From Pseudomonadota bacterium (GTDB lineage Bacteria > Pseudomonadota > Gammaproteobacteria > Steroidobacterales > Steroidobacteraceae), in the NCBI GenBank assembly GCA_018241525.1, contig JAFEDR010000010.1, positions 62,001-126,000 on the forward strand: a stretch of DNA of 64,000 nt. Reading direction: 5' to 3'. The notes beneath the pieces are model-generated. The model did no database searches, was not told the origin of the DNA, and worked only from the letters and a program-made list of their open reading frames with translations. This document shows, piece by piece, positions 8,707 to 17,677 of this stretch (position 1 is the stretch's first letter; every line of letters begins with the position of its first letter). Made by a program: the position numbers and the translations under genes.

Positions 8707-9375
8707 ATGCACCAGTGCTTCCGGGACCGGCAGGCGGCGGGGCGCGCGCTCGGCGCCGAAGTCAGCCGGCGGCTGGGCCCGTTTTCGGTACCGCCGCTCG
8801 TGCTCGGGCTGCCGCGCGGCGGGGTGCCGGTCGCGGCCGAGGTGGCGCGCGCCGTCGGGGGCGAACTCGACGTGCTCGTCGTGCGCAAGGTCGGGGTGCC
8901 CGGCGATCCGGAGCTCGCGATGGGCGCGGTCGGGCCGGGCGGCATCGAGGTCCGCAATGCCGAGCTCCTGCAGTCGCTGCCCGCCGCGGCCGCGGCATTC
9001 GGGGCCGCGGCAGCGGCCGAGGCCGCGGAGGTCACGCGCCGCGAACGCATGTTCCGCGGCGCCCGCCCGGCGCTGCGCCTCGCGGGCCGCGACGTGGTCC
9101 TGGTCGATGACGGCGTCGCGACCGGCGCGACGCTGCGCGCCGCGATCCGCGCTGCCCGGGGGCTCAAGGCCGGCTCGCTGACGGTCGCGGTGCCGGTCGC
9201 CACCCGCGCCACGGCCGCGCAGCTCGGGCGCGAGGTGGACGCCTTCGTCTGTCTTGCGACCCCGGCGGAGCTGCACGCGGTGGGCGAGTGGTACCGGGAC
9301 TTCCGCCCGGTCGAGGACGAGGCGGTGTGCGCCGTGCTCGGCGCGACGGAGTCCGCGGCAGCGGCGCGGGCCTGA
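8707..9375 (+). CDS. Phosphoribosyltransferase-domain protein
   Basis: 222 residues of type I phosphoribosyltransferase fold. An early PRGGVPVAAEVA loop, the LVVRKVGVPGDPELAMGA hood segment and the PRPP-binding motif VVLVDDGVATGATLRAA (about 128-144) are all present. This subfamily is widespread, often beside dienelactone-hydrolase or stress genes, and its base or acceptor is unknown. No such partner is next to it here. The gene ends in a convergent overlap-free junction with the serine hydrolase gene, their stop codons lying in the two arms of one inverted repeat. Confidence 0.85.
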   Translation: MHQCFRDRQAAGRALGAEVSRRLGPFSVPPLVLGLPRGGVPVAAEVARAVGGELDVLVVRKVGVPGDPELAMGAVGPGGIEVRNAELLQSLPAAAAAFGAAAAAEAAEVTRRERMFRGARPALRLAGRDVVLVDDGVATGATLRAAIRAARGLKAGSLTVAVPVATRATAAQLGREVDAFVCLATPAELHAVGEWYRDFRPVEDEAVCAVLGATESAAAARA

Positions 9376-9390
9376 GCGCGCCGCGCTCAG
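9372..9390. terminator. Inverted repeat between convergent stops
   Basis: CTGAGCGCG and CGCGCTCAG form a perfect 9-base inverted repeat round one central base. Each arm contains the TGA stop of one of the two convergent genes. A bidirectional terminator is plausible, but neither side has a T-tract. Confidence 0.4.
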
Positions 9391-10595
9391 CGCAGCGCGC
9401 GCGCGACAGCGGCGAAGAAATCGAGGTCGTCGATGACGTCCATGCCCTCGGGCTTCGAGCGGGCGGAGAGCGCGACCACGACGACGTGCTCGCGCGGGTT
9501 GAGGTAGAGGTACTGGCCGAAGATCCCCTCGGCGAGGTACGCCCCCTCGGGGTCCGGGGTAGCCTCGGTCGCGACCGCCGGCCACCAGTAGTAGCCGTAG
9601 TCGAGCATCTGGCCACCCTTCAGCGCCTTGCGCGAGCCAGCTTCCTGCATCCAGCCGGGCGGCAGCAGGTGCTCGCCGTTCACGACTCCGTCGTCGAGGC
9701 AGAAGAGCGCGAAGCGGCCGTAGTCGCGCAGGGTCGCGGCGATGCCGCTGCCGGCGACCTCGAGGCCGTTCGGCGCGTCGAGCCACCAGGTCGCATCGGA
9801 CTCCATGCCGACGCGCGCCCAGATGCGTTCGGAGAGGTAGTCGGCGACGTGCTGGCCGGTCGCCGCAGCGAGCACCGCACCCGCGACCATGGTCTCGCCG
9901 GTGTTGTAGTTGTTGACCGTGCCGGGCGGGGCCGCGCGCGGCAGTCGCCGCATGAGCTCGAGCGCCGCGCCCGGTCGCTGCGCGATCTGCGCCTCGAGCA
10001 GCGCGCGCCGGTCGGACGCCGGGCTCGTGTAGGTCTCGTCCCAGCGCACGCCGGAGGACATCAGCAGCAGGTCGCGGACCGTGACGCCCTCGTAGGCCGT
10101 GCCGCGGAACTGTGGCAGGTAGCGGGTCAGGTCGTCGTCGAGCGAGTGCAGCCGGCCCTGCTGCAGGGCCGCGCCGATCAGCGTCGCGGTCACCGACTTC
10201 GCGACCGACATCGACATCCAGCGCGTCGCGGGCGTGTTGCCGTACTGGTAGAGCTCGAGCGCGACCTCGCCGTTCTTGAGCACCAGCAGCGAGGCCACCC
10301 GGTTCACCGCCAGGTAGTCGACCAGGTCCCAGTCGCGGCCGCGCGAGCGAAAGCGCACCGGTCCGAGCGGCCGCGCCGCCGGCGGCAGCGGCCGCACGTG
10401 GCTGCCGCGGCGGATCGTGCGGGTCGCGAACAGCCGGTCGATGTTGCGCGCGGTCGCGACCGCGAGGTCGGGCGTCAGCGCGCCGCTGTAGAGCTCGCGG
10501 ACCCCGCCGATCGGCTCGTTCGCGTGCGGATACGGATCCGCGGCCGCGTGGGCCGAGAGGAGGGCGAGACAGAGCAGGCGGACGGGCAGGCGCAT
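9387..10595 (-). CDS. Exported serine hydrolase, class C beta-lactamase fold
   Basis: 402 residues with a signal peptide (about 1-19). The nucleophile motif S130-V-A-K133 sits in a M-S-M-S-V-A-K-S context, and a Tyr-x-Asn motif (NNYNTGET) follows about 100 residues later. This is the DD-peptidase/esterase/6-aminohexanoate-dimer hydrolase group rather than a true resistance AmpC. The third KTG-like element is replaced by something like FGQYLYLNP near the C-terminus, as is common in esterase-type members. Likely periplasmic. It stands alone and is convergent with the phosphoribosyltransferase gene. Substrate unknown. Confidence 0.88.
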   Translation of the reverse strand: MRLPVRLLCLALLSAHAAADPYPHANEPIGGVRELYSGALTPDLAVATARNIDRLFATRTIRRGSHVRPLPPAARPLGPVRFRSRGRDWDLVDYLAVNRVASLLVLKNGEVALELYQYGNTPATRWMSMSVAKSVTATLIGAALQQGRLHSLDDDLTRYLPQFRGTAYEGVTVRDLLLMSSGVRWDETYTSPASDRRALLEAQIAQRPGAALELMRRLPRAAPPGTVNNYNTGETMVAGAVLAAATGQHVADYLSERIWARVGMESDATWWLDAPNGLEVAGSGIAATLRDYGRFALFCLDDGVVNGEHLLPPGWMQEAGSRKALKGGQMLDYGYYWWPAVATEATPDPEGAYLAEGIFGQYLYLNPREHVVVVALSARSKPEGMDVIDDLDFFAAVARALR

Positions 10596-10663
10596 CGCGG
10601 GGCTCCACCGGGGGCGGGGAGGCGAAGCATAGCCCGGCGGGCTCCGGCGCGCGGTCCGCGCGC

Positions 10664-13600
10664 TCAGCGCGACTCCGGCGGCAGCAGATAGCGGTCGATG
10701 CGGCCGACCGCCGTGATCGCCTGCTGCACGTCCTCGCGCGCGATCAGTGCCGCCTCCCGCCGCGCGAGCTCCGCGCCGAACGGGCCGCGCGGTACGTCGG
10801 CGTAGCCCTGCACCGCGACCAGTGCGTCGAGCCGGCGTTCCGGATCCCGCAGCCGCGCGATCAGCAGCGCCGCCGCCTCGTCCGTGCGTCCCGCCGCGAG
10901 CAGCCCGGACTGATAAGTCGACCAGCTGTCCTCGGCGTGCTCCTTCAGGTAGCCGAGCGCGCGCTCGGTCTCGGCGCCATCGCCGAGCTGCACGGCGCTC
11001 AGCAGCCGCTCGGCCTCGAGCTGCGTCCGGCCAAAGCTGCTGAGGTCGCGACCGACGGCCGCGAGGGCCGCGCGCGCCTCCTTGGCACGTCCGAGCTCGT
11101 TGTACCGGGCAGCCAGGTTGATCGCCTGGCTGACGTTCGGCATGCCGCGCTCGGTCAGGTGGCTCGCCTCGACCTCCTGGGCGAGCGCCTCGTCCCAGCG
11201 ACCGAGGCGCTCGAGCGCACGGCTGCGCAGATCGAGCACCCAGACGTAGCGCTTGCCGTAATCGTCGAAGGCCTGGGTGCCGTGGCTGCCGTGCACCCGC
11301 GCGATCGCCGCGTCGCAGACGGCGAGCGCCTCGGTCGGTTGCCCGGCCACCAGGTACGCGTGCGCCGCATCGACGACCGCGTCGGCGGCGGACGGGTGCT
11401 CGGCGATCGCGCGGGCGCCGAGCTCGGCGCCGCGGCGGCTCGCCGCGGCGCTGCTCGGCAGGTCGCCGAGCCGGCTGCGGACCTCGTCGAAGCGCCGATC
11501 GGCGGCGATTGCGACGAGCGCATAGGGATCGTCGACCCGATGCAGCGCATCGACGGCCAGCCCGCGGTCGCCGCGCTCGAGCGCGAGCGTCGCGAGCTCG
11601 ACCCAGAACCCCGACGGCTCGCGGAACGAGCGGCGGTACTTCGCCGCATAGAGCGCGCGCAGCAGGTCGAAGCGCGCCGTCCCGGCGTGCGGTGCCTCGC
11701 GTACCACCCGCGGCGGCACCCAGTCGTCGACCTTGGCGAGGTTCGCCGGCCAGTGCTGCGCGAGGTGCGTCAGCGACTCGGCGGCATCGGCGGCATCCGC
11801 CGCCGCAATCGCAGCGTGCACCCGGAAGCTCCAGAGATCGAACGACTCGTCGCCGGCGGCGGTCGCGCGGCGCAGCTCCGCGAGCGCGGCCGGCCAGTCG
11901 CCGCGCGAGCCGGCAAGGCTCGCGGCGAGCCAGCGGGCATTGCGCTGGCTGTTCGGCGGCAGCGTCGCGAAGGCGGCCGGATCGAGCGCCACGCCGAGGC
12001 GCTTGGCGGCCTCGGCATCCTTGCCGGCCTGCTTGGCGGCGAGGGCGTCGGAGAGCGCCCGCTCGGCGTTCTCGGCGGGCGTGGCCGAGGCGGCGCCCGG
12101 CCGGTAGCTGAACTGGAACGAGGTGTGGCCGCGGGCGTCGCCGCGTCGGCGCGCGAGCTCGGCGACCGAATCCGGCGCGAGGTCCTCGCGCGACAGCTCG
12201 AAGTGGTAGTTGAGCGTCACGTCGTTGCCGGCGTGGGACACCTGCCGCTCGAAGTGGAAGGCCGGGCCCTCGACCACCGCGCGGCCGTCGCTGATCGGGA
12301 AATCCTCCGGCAGGCGGATCAGCACCTGCTCCTCGACGCGGGTCGGGTAGCCGAGCCAGATCGGCGCCCGGCGGTCGACGCTCTTCGGGGCGCGCAGGTA
12401 CGGCGAGACGATGCTGCCCTCGAGCTCGAACACCCGCTTGCCGCTGTCGTCGGCCTCGAAGGCCTGCGGCAGGCGATAGCGTTCGCGCACGGTGACGACG
12501 TTCGCCGCGAAGTCGTCCTCGACCACCGGGTCACCGGCGCTCGCGAGCGCGGGATAGCGGCGCTGGTAGAACTCGAGGTAATGCTTGCCGACCTCGGCCG
12601 GGGTCGCGTGCTTGAGCTGGCGGCGCATTGAGTTCGCCTCGTAGCCGCGGTAGCGCGTCACCACCTCGTAGCCGGTCTCCTTCTCGAGCCCGGCGCGCAG
12701 GTCGAAGGTCTCGCGCACCTCGATCAGCGGCTCGCGCGGCTCGGGCCGCGTCCACGTGCTGAGCGCGGTCGTACCGGGCGCGACCAGCAGTGCCGCGCCG
12801 ATGCCCGACTCGACGAAGCGCTCGAGGGTGCCGCCCTGCTCGGTGGCGGTGACGTCGAACCAGTGCTCGGCGCCGCCGAGCCACGTGCGCACGATCACGT
12901 GGTTGAACGCCTGCGGGCCCGGCAGGCGCTCACCGAGGTGGGCGCGCCAGACGGTGCTGACGAGCGCAGGCGTCGCCTCGAGGCCCGCGCTCCTCAGCAG
13001 CGCAACCGCCAGCAGCGTCTTGTCCTTGCAGTCCCCATAGCGGCGCGCCAGTACCGCCGCGGGCGCGGTCGGGCGGAACGCGCCGGTGCCGAGCTCGATG
13101 CCGGTGTAGCGGATCTCCTGCTGCACGAAGCGGACGATCGTGAGCGCCTTCGCGGCCGGGTCGACGGCACCGGCGGTGAGCTTCTGCGCCAGCGTGCGGA
13201 CTTCCTCGGGCAGCGGCTCCGGCAGCTCGTAGAGCGGCAGCGCCGCCGCGGCGACCTCGCCCCAGTCGCGGAACGCCGCGTACTCGAGGCGCGGGTACTG
13301 CTCGAACCAGCTCGGCACGTCGTCCTCGGGCAGCGTCGCCGGCACCGCTTCGCGCTGCCACTCGCGGACCTCGAAGTCGCCCTCGCGGCGCGGCTTCGGC
13401 AGCTCGCCGTCGGGGTCGCGGATCGCGAGCGGCATCGAGGCGCGCGACAGGATCCGCAGGTGCGCGCGCGCGCACGGGTCCTCCCAGTGCCGCGACGCGC
13501 GGCCGAACGGCCGGTCGCCCCAGTCGGGGAAGCGGTGCTCGATCGTGAACGCGACGTCGATCTCGTCGCCGACCCGGACGTCGCTCATCACCAGGTGGAA

Positions 13601-14065
13601 GGTGAGGGCCCCGTCGAGGAGTCCCTGCTCGAGCTCCGACTCGCGGTGCAGCACCTCGATCTTGCCGTGCTCGAGCTCGTCGATCGTCGTCGCGCCACGC
13701 CGCACGACGATGCGGTGCACGGTCAGCCGGTCGTGGTCGGGGTCGAAGTTCAGCGAGACCTGCGAGAGCCGCTCGACGCCGACCGAGCTCAGCGCCCGCG
13801 CGACGTAACGGAAGTAGCCGGCCGCGGTGCCGTCGACCCGGATCTGCTGGTCGACCAGCCGGTAGTCGACCGGGCGACCTTCGACGACCTTGGCGGACGA
13901 GACGCCGGGCTCGACCGGGCGGACCCAGTCGGGGACCGGGGCCACCTGATACGACGGGGTGTCCGATGCACGGGCGGCGAGCCCGCCGAGGGCGAGCCAC
14001 GAGGCGAGGCCGATCGCCGCACTCGCCGCAATCGCCCGCCGATGGATCCGTCCGCGTCCGTGCAT
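10664..14065 (-). CDS. Exported DUF3857/transglutaminase-core protein with TPR-like tail
   Basis: 1133 residues. A signal peptide (about 1-33) precedes a DUF3857 domain (about 60-240), then a transglutaminase-like core whose triad is visible: C346 in RRYGDCKD, H389 in FNHVIV and D404 in WFDVTATEQG. Residues from about 650 to the end are Ala-rich helical repeats of TPR type. The DUF3857 plus transglutaminase pairing is common in Bacteroidetes and gammaproteobacteria, where it is thought to act on envelope peptides or proteins; no substrate is established. GGGAG lies before the ATG. The gene is unusually long because of its repeat tail, and it stands alone. Confidence 0.85.
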   Translation of the reverse strand: MHGRGRIHRRAIAASAAIGLASWLALGGLAARASDTPSYQVAPVPDWVRPVEPGVSSAKVVEGRPVDYRLVDQQIRVDGTAAGYFRYVARALSSVGVERLSQVSLNFDPDHDRLTVHRIVVRRGATTIDELEHGKIEVLHRESELEQGLLDGALTFHLVMSDVRVGDEIDVAFTIEHRFPDWGDRPFGRASRHWEDPCARAHLRILSRASMPLAIRDPDGELPKPRREGDFEVREWQREAVPATLPEDDVPSWFEQYPRLEYAAFRDWGEVAAAALPLYELPEPLPEEVRTLAQKLTAGAVDPAAKALTIVRFVQQEIRYTGIELGTGAFRPTAPAAVLARRYGDCKDKTLLAVALLRSAGLEATPALVSTVWRAHLGERLPGPQAFNHVIVRTWLGGAEHWFDVTATEQGGTLERFVESGIGAALLVAPGTTALSTWTRPEPREPLIEVRETFDLRAGLEKETGYEVVTRYRGYEANSMRRQLKHATPAEVGKHYLEFYQRRYPALASAGDPVVEDDFAANVVTVRERYRLPQAFEADDSGKRVFELEGSIVSPYLRAPKSVDRRAPIWLGYPTRVEEQVLIRLPEDFPISDGRAVVEGPAFHFERQVSHAGNDVTLNYHFELSREDLAPDSVAELARRRGDARGHTSFQFSYRPGAASATPAENAERALSDALAAKQAGKDAEAAKRLGVALDPAAFATLPPNSQRNARWLAASLAGSRGDWPAALAELRRATAAGDESFDLWSFRVHAAIAAADAADAAESLTHLAQHWPANLAKVDDWVPPRVVREAPHAGTARFDLLRALYAAKYRRSFREPSGFWVELATLALERGDRGLAVDALHRVDDPYALVAIAADRRFDEVRSRLGDLPSSAAASRRGAELGARAIAEHPSAADAVVDAAHAYLVAGQPTEALAVCDAAIARVHGSHGTQAFDDYGKRYVWVLDLRSRALERLGRWDEALAQEVEASHLTERGMPNVSQAINLAARYNELGRAKEARAALAAVGRDLSSFGRTQLEAERLLSAVQLGDGAETERALGYLKEHAEDSWSTYQSGLLAAGRTDEAAALLIARLRDPERRLDALVAVQGYADVPRGPFGAELARREAALIAREDVQQAITAVGRIDRYLLPPESR

Positions 14066-14425
14066 CCCATCTCCCGTCTCTCACCCGACTCTAGCAGTCC
14101 GGCGGAGGCGCCGGGGCGCCGCGGTGGGCGGCAACAGGAGACTCAACTTATTGCGTGAGCTGCCTGGATGGATGTCCCGATCCGTCGTGTCGGCGGCCCG
14201 AGACGCTGGCGAGCGCGCGCCTCGTACCCCGTTCGGCTCGGCGTTCGCGCAACGATCAGCGGGCTCGGTTCGACCGGGTCGCGTGCACGCGCGGGTGCCG
14301 GTCGACTGGCGAGGGAATTCGGCGGCGAGCACGTATCGCCACTGCGACGACCGGCCCGCTAAACGTCGCCAGGCGCCCGGGTGGGCAAGCGCACGGCGGC
14401 GCCGCCGTGATGCTGCGGTGAAGCC
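14066..14425. other. 360-base intergenic stretch without a supported gene
   Basis: It separates two minus-strand genes. It must hold the promoter of the DUF3857 gene near 14080-14160, where the sequence is locally AT-richer (around 14140-14160), but no clear -10/-35 pair can be named. No tRNA, repeat or persuasive short reading frame was seen. Confidence 0.6.
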
Positions 14426-16450
14426 TCACGGATTGGCTTGCGACTCCTCGATCCCGTAGCGCTGCACCTTCCAGTGCCAGAGGTACGCGGTCATGCCATT
14501 GCGAAACGTCTCGTATTCCGCATCGCTGTTGGGAACTCGGCTCGAGACGGGCAACTGGAACGACGCTGACATTTCAGCGCCTGAAAGTCCGATCACGTAG
14601 GGCAGCTCGGCGGGCGCCGCCTGGCGCGCGCCGACGTAGTAGACGGCCGTCACGCGATCTACCTCGGGCTGCGGTCCGGCGCGGTAGCGGACTTCGATCT
14701 GGCCAGAAGAGTCGGCGGCCGACACCCGATAGATCGCGCGTCGGCCGAGCTCTGCTGCCGCCGGCCCCTTGTTGCGCAGGACCTCGGCGCGAGTTTCTCC
14801 AAGCGTCAGGCCCCAGAAGATCTGCGGAGTTGGAGCCAGCGTTGGGGTCGCCGACGGCGTGGTCGGTCGCGAGACGACGGGCGCCGGTTCAGAAGCCGGA
14901 ACTGCCGGCTTCCGCGCCGGTGCGCGCGCGAGCTCGGCGAGCGATCGTCCGTCGAGCAGGGTCTCGAGGCTCGGGCCCCAAGCTGCGCTGACCGCGACCG
15001 CGCCCAGCGCGATTACCGCGATCGCCACCGTGAGCTTCAGCTCGCGCGCGATCGGCGCCTGCTCGCGATCGAGGGGCCGCGCCAGCAGGTAGCCCAGCAC
15101 GAAGCCGGTCACCAGCCCGCCGACATGAGCGGCATTGTCGATGCTGCGGCGCCCGAGGCTGTACATCAGGTTGTAGCCGATAAAGGCGAGCACGCTGTTG
15201 CGATGTCGTTCGACGACCGAGGCCGGGACGCCGCGCCGACCGCGAACGAAGTACGCGAGGATTGCGCCGAACACTCCGAAGATCGCACCGGACGCGCCCG
15301 CGCCGTTGACGATCGGGTGCCACCAGAGGCTGACGGCACTGCCCACGAGCGCCGCGGCGAGATAAATCGTCAGATAGCGCGAGCTGCCGTAGAGCCGCTC
15401 GGCGAGTGGGCCGCTCGAGAGCAGCGCCCACATGTTGAAGGCGAGGTGCGCAAGCCCGAAATGCATGAACGCGCTGCTGAGGAGGCGCCACCACTGGCCG
15501 CCCAGCGTGAGCGGCGTGAAGTCCGAGCCGAGTCGCGCCATGACCTCGGGTTGCGCGGTCAGAAATCCGCCCCCTGCCATTGCCACCAGCAGGAAGACGA
15601 CGACGTTTACCGCAACCAGCGCGGTGTTCACCGGTACGAGGGGCGTTACCTCGGCGAGGCGTTGTTCGAATTCGGTCGCCTCGGCCAGTGCGGGAGAAAA
15701 GGCAGCCGTGCGCGTCACAGGCAGTTGCGCGGCGATCTCGGCAGCTTCGGCGGCATCGACCGTCCGCAGCATCAGCGGGCGTATCCGGCTGCCGGGCTCG
15801 GAGACGACGAAGCGGAGGACGTCGCCGATCGCCTCGACGTCGGCGATGCACTCGAGGGGGATCTGCTTCTCGAAAGTCGTCGGCAGCCGGAACATTCGCC
15901 GCTGCTTGCCGGTGAGGGTGATCGCGGTGCCTAGAACGGTCAGCTCTCCGGCTCCGTACCAGACGGGCGCGCGCCAGAGCGGCGCGCCGGTAGGAGCCGG
16001 CGGATTCTGGATCACGTACGACACGTAGTACGCGCGCGGCTCGCTCGCGGAGGGGTCCCCAGGCGCGCCCGGACGTCGCCTGAGCGGTGGCGCCAGCTGC
16101 GCGATGAATCCGCGGCGAGGCGCGGCGGGGCGGAATCGGATTTCCACGGAGCTGCCGATGATGAGGCCGGCGCGCGCGATCGCGGCGTCGGACGCCGTCT
16201 CGCTTAGCGTGACGACCTTGGCTCCCGCACTCGGTGCGAACTCGACGTCGACGTACTGATAGCCGCTGTGCCGGCCAGCGCGAAAGCGCACGACGGTTCC
16301 CGGAGCGTTGGTTCCCTCGGCCATGATTCGCCGACGATCGCGGCGTGCGTCGATGGCGTCGCGAACCGCGGCGATGACCGGAACGAGGAGGATCCAGCCG
16401 ACGCCGATCGCGACCACCGCCAGGATCGAGAACGCAGTCAGGAGTTTCAT
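14426..16450 (-). CDS. Rhomboid-family intramembrane serine protease with N-terminal DUF3592-like region
   Basis: 674 residues. One membrane helix (about 3-30) is followed by a beta-rich domain resembling DUF3592 (about 45-110) and a second soluble domain (to about 250). The rhomboid core follows, with six predicted helices (about 275-480): HFGLAHLAFNMWAL, the nucleophile S387 in GASGAIFG and H442 in DNAAHVGGL. Both catalytic residues are present. A Pro/Ala/Thr linker and a C-terminal periplasmic or cytoplasmic domain (about 550-674) end the protein. Rhomboids cleave transmembrane substrates; the added soluble domains may recruit them. Base composition is less GC-biased than the neighbours, which together with the adjacent higBA pair suggests acquired DNA. 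Confidence 0.87.
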   Translation of the reverse strand: MKLLTAFSILAVVAIGVGWILLVPVIAAVRDAIDARRDRRRIMAEGTNAPGTVVRFRAGRHSGYQYVDVEFAPSAGAKVVTLSETASDAAIARAGLIIGSSVEIRFRPAAPRRGFIAQLAPPLRRRPGAPGDPSASEPRAYYVSYVIQNPPAPTGAPLWRAPVWYGAGELTVLGTAITLTGKQRRMFRLPTTFEKQIPLECIADVEAIGDVLRFVVSEPGSRIRPLMLRTVDAAEAAEIAAQLPVTRTAAFSPALAEATEFEQRLAEVTPLVPVNTALVAVNVVVFLLVAMAGGGFLTAQPEVMARLGSDFTPLTLGGQWWRLLSSAFMHFGLAHLAFNMWALLSSGPLAERLYGSSRYLTIYLAAALVGSAVSLWWHPIVNGAGASGAIFGVFGAILAYFVRGRRGVPASVVERHRNSVLAFIGYNLMYSLGRRSIDNAAHVGGLVTGFVLGYLLARPLDREQAPIARELKLTVAIAVIALGAVAVSAAWGPSLETLLDGRSLAELARAPARKPAVPASEPAPVVSRPTTPSATPTLAPTPQIFWGLTLGETRAEVLRNKGPAAAELGRRAIYRVSAADSSGQIEVRYRAGPQPEVDRVTAVYYVGARQAAPAELPYVIGLSGAEMSASFQLPVSSRVPNSDAEYETFRNGMTAYLWHWKVQRYGIEESQANP

Positions 16451-16586
16451 CGACGGTGAAGTGGAGCCCGAGGGCGAAGCCGGACTCTTGCGATACGAGC
16501 CCGGATCGGCCGCAGTTCAGTCGCAATGTGTGTCCAGCGTTCGTCTGCGGAGTGCACCTTCGGTGTACGCCGGCTTCTGAGCGGTG

Positions 16587-16865
16587 TCAGGCAGCCCGGC
16601 GACGTTCCGCGGCCGCCAGGTCGTAGGTAGCCTGCAGGTTCATCCAGAGTCGGGCCGACGTACCGAGCACGGCGGCAAGATCGAGTGCCGCGTCCGCCGT
16701 GATGCCGCGCTTGGCCTTGATGAGCTCGTTGAGCCGCGCCCTCGTCCAGCCGAGGCGCTTAGCAAAGGCGGTCTGAGTGATGCCGGCCGGGACCAGGAAC
16801 TCCTCGAGAAGAACCTCTCCCGGGTGGAACGGGTTCGCAGGTTGCGATGCAGCCTTCTTGGCCAT
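16587..16865 (-). CDS. higA: HigA-family antitoxin, XRE helix-turn-helix
   Basis: 92 residues with the HigA signature: an N-terminal HPGEVLLEEFL segment, the helix-turn-helix TQTAFAKRLGWTRARLNELI, and the C-terminal TSARLWMNLQATYDL. It neutralises the upstream HigB RNase and represses the pair by binding the promoter operator. Its AGGAG ribosome site lies between the genes, and the ATG follows the toxin stop by eight bases, the usual toxin-first higBA order. Confidence 0.93.
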   Translation of the reverse strand: MAKKAASQPANPFHPGEVLLEEFLVPAGITQTAFAKRLGWTRARLNELIKAKRGITADAALDLAAVLGTSARLWMNLQATYDLAAAERRRAA

Positions 16866-16873
16866 GGTGTCTC

Positions 16874-17164
16874 CTAGTGATAGTCGACGACGGCAACTTC
16901 AAGTGCATTACCGCGCTCGAACCGGAAGACGACGCGCCATTGGTCATTAATTCGGATCGAGTAGTAGCCTTTCCAGCGACCACGCAACGCCTCCAGTCGG
17001 TTGCCGGGCGGGACACGCAAGTCGGCAAGTTCGGCCGCATCGTGCAAATAGAGGACCTTGCGGCGGGCGGGTCGAATCAACTCAGCAGGGAAGGCGCGCG
17101 TCTCCTTCGAGCGGCGGTCGCAGAAGAGGTCTTCGGCCAACTTGTTTCCGAAGCTCTCGATCAT
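16874..17164 (-). CDS. higB: HigB/RelE-family toxin (ribosome-dependent mRNA interferase)
   Basis: 96 residues with the RelE/HigB fold signature: LPPGNRLEAL-like RVPPGNRLEALRG, then GYYSIRINDQWRVVFRF, and the closing VAVVDYH. The conserved aromatic and basic residues used for A-site mRNA cleavage (Arg in NDQWRVVF and the C-terminal Tyr-His) are present, so the toxin looks intact. It heads a two-gene operon with higA. No good Shine-Dalgarno precedes the ATG, and the proposed -10 box is only seven bases upstream, so the transcript may be leaderless. Confidence 0.92.
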   Translation of the reverse strand: MIESFGNKLAEDLFCDRRSKETRAFPAELIRPARRKVLYLHDAAELADLRVPPGNRLEALRGRWKGYYSIRINDQWRVVFRFERGNALEVAVVDYH

Positions 17165-17170
17165 GTTCCG

Positions 17171-17199
17171 ATGTTATCGGAATACGATAACAATTACAA
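17171..17199 (-). promoter_or_regulatory. higBA promoter with palindromic operator
   Basis: Read on the minus strand, TTGTAA (17199-17194) and TAACAT (17176-17171) are separated by 17 bases. A perfect palindrome, GTTATCG-GAATA-CGATAAC (17173-17191), fills the spacer and overlaps the -10, the expected place for HigA autorepression. The island is AT-rich in otherwise GC-rich DNA. Confidence 0.7.
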
Positions 17200-17406
17200 T
17201 GGCCGAAGACCCCCGTCGGGCATCTGATGCCGTCATTAGAGAATGTCGAGGGGTCGCCGGACCGAGCTTCCTGCCGCGCGGCAGCTCTCGTCACGCTATC
17301 TGATGAAGGAGTTACGGTCGCGCTGCTCGTACGCAGCCGGGTTGCTCTCGACCGTTCCGCATTCAATACGTACGGAAGGTCATTTGAGCGTGCAAGTGAT
17401 TGATTT

Positions 17407-17481
17407 TGGTGGGCGCGACAGGGATCGAACCTGTGACCCCTTCCATGTCAAGGAAGTGCTCTACCGCTGAGCTACGCGCCC
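17407..17481 (-). tRNA. tRNA-Val(GAC)
   Basis: On the minus strand a full cloverleaf is readable: acceptor GGGCGCG/CGCGCCC, D-arm GCTC...GAGC, anticodon stem CTTCC/GGAAG with loop TTGACAT (anticodon GAC), T-arm ACAGG/CCTGT with loop TTCGATC. Discriminator A and CCA are encoded (17410-17407). Confidence 0.96.
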
Positions 17482-17520
17482 GCCGGTGCGGAGGCGCGGG
17501 AGAATACTGGAGCGGGAGGG

Positions 17521-17577
17521 TCCCAGCAAGGCAACGCCTCCGCGGCTGCGCGTTCCCGCCGGGCCGCTCTTGCTGGG
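17521..17577. repeat. 9-base inverted repeat
   Basis: CCCAGCAAG (17522-17530) is matched by CTTGCTGGG (17569-17577) across a 38-base gap, between tRNA-Val and the GDT1 gene. It could be a weak terminator for the minus-strand GDT1 gene or a small-element remnant; no T-tract follows. Confidence 0.35.
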
Positions 17578-17677
17578 GGTCCGCAGCGATGCCGCCCGAT
17601 CTGACCCCACCCGAGCAGCCCCGGCGCTGCCACCGGACACGCGCCGCGCGGCACCTATTTAATGACGTCCGGGCGGC

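Noticed and set aside
16274..16586. Short plus-strand frames opposite the rhomboid and higA starts
   Set aside because: No ribosome sites and fully overlapped by better-supported genes on the other strand or by their promoter.
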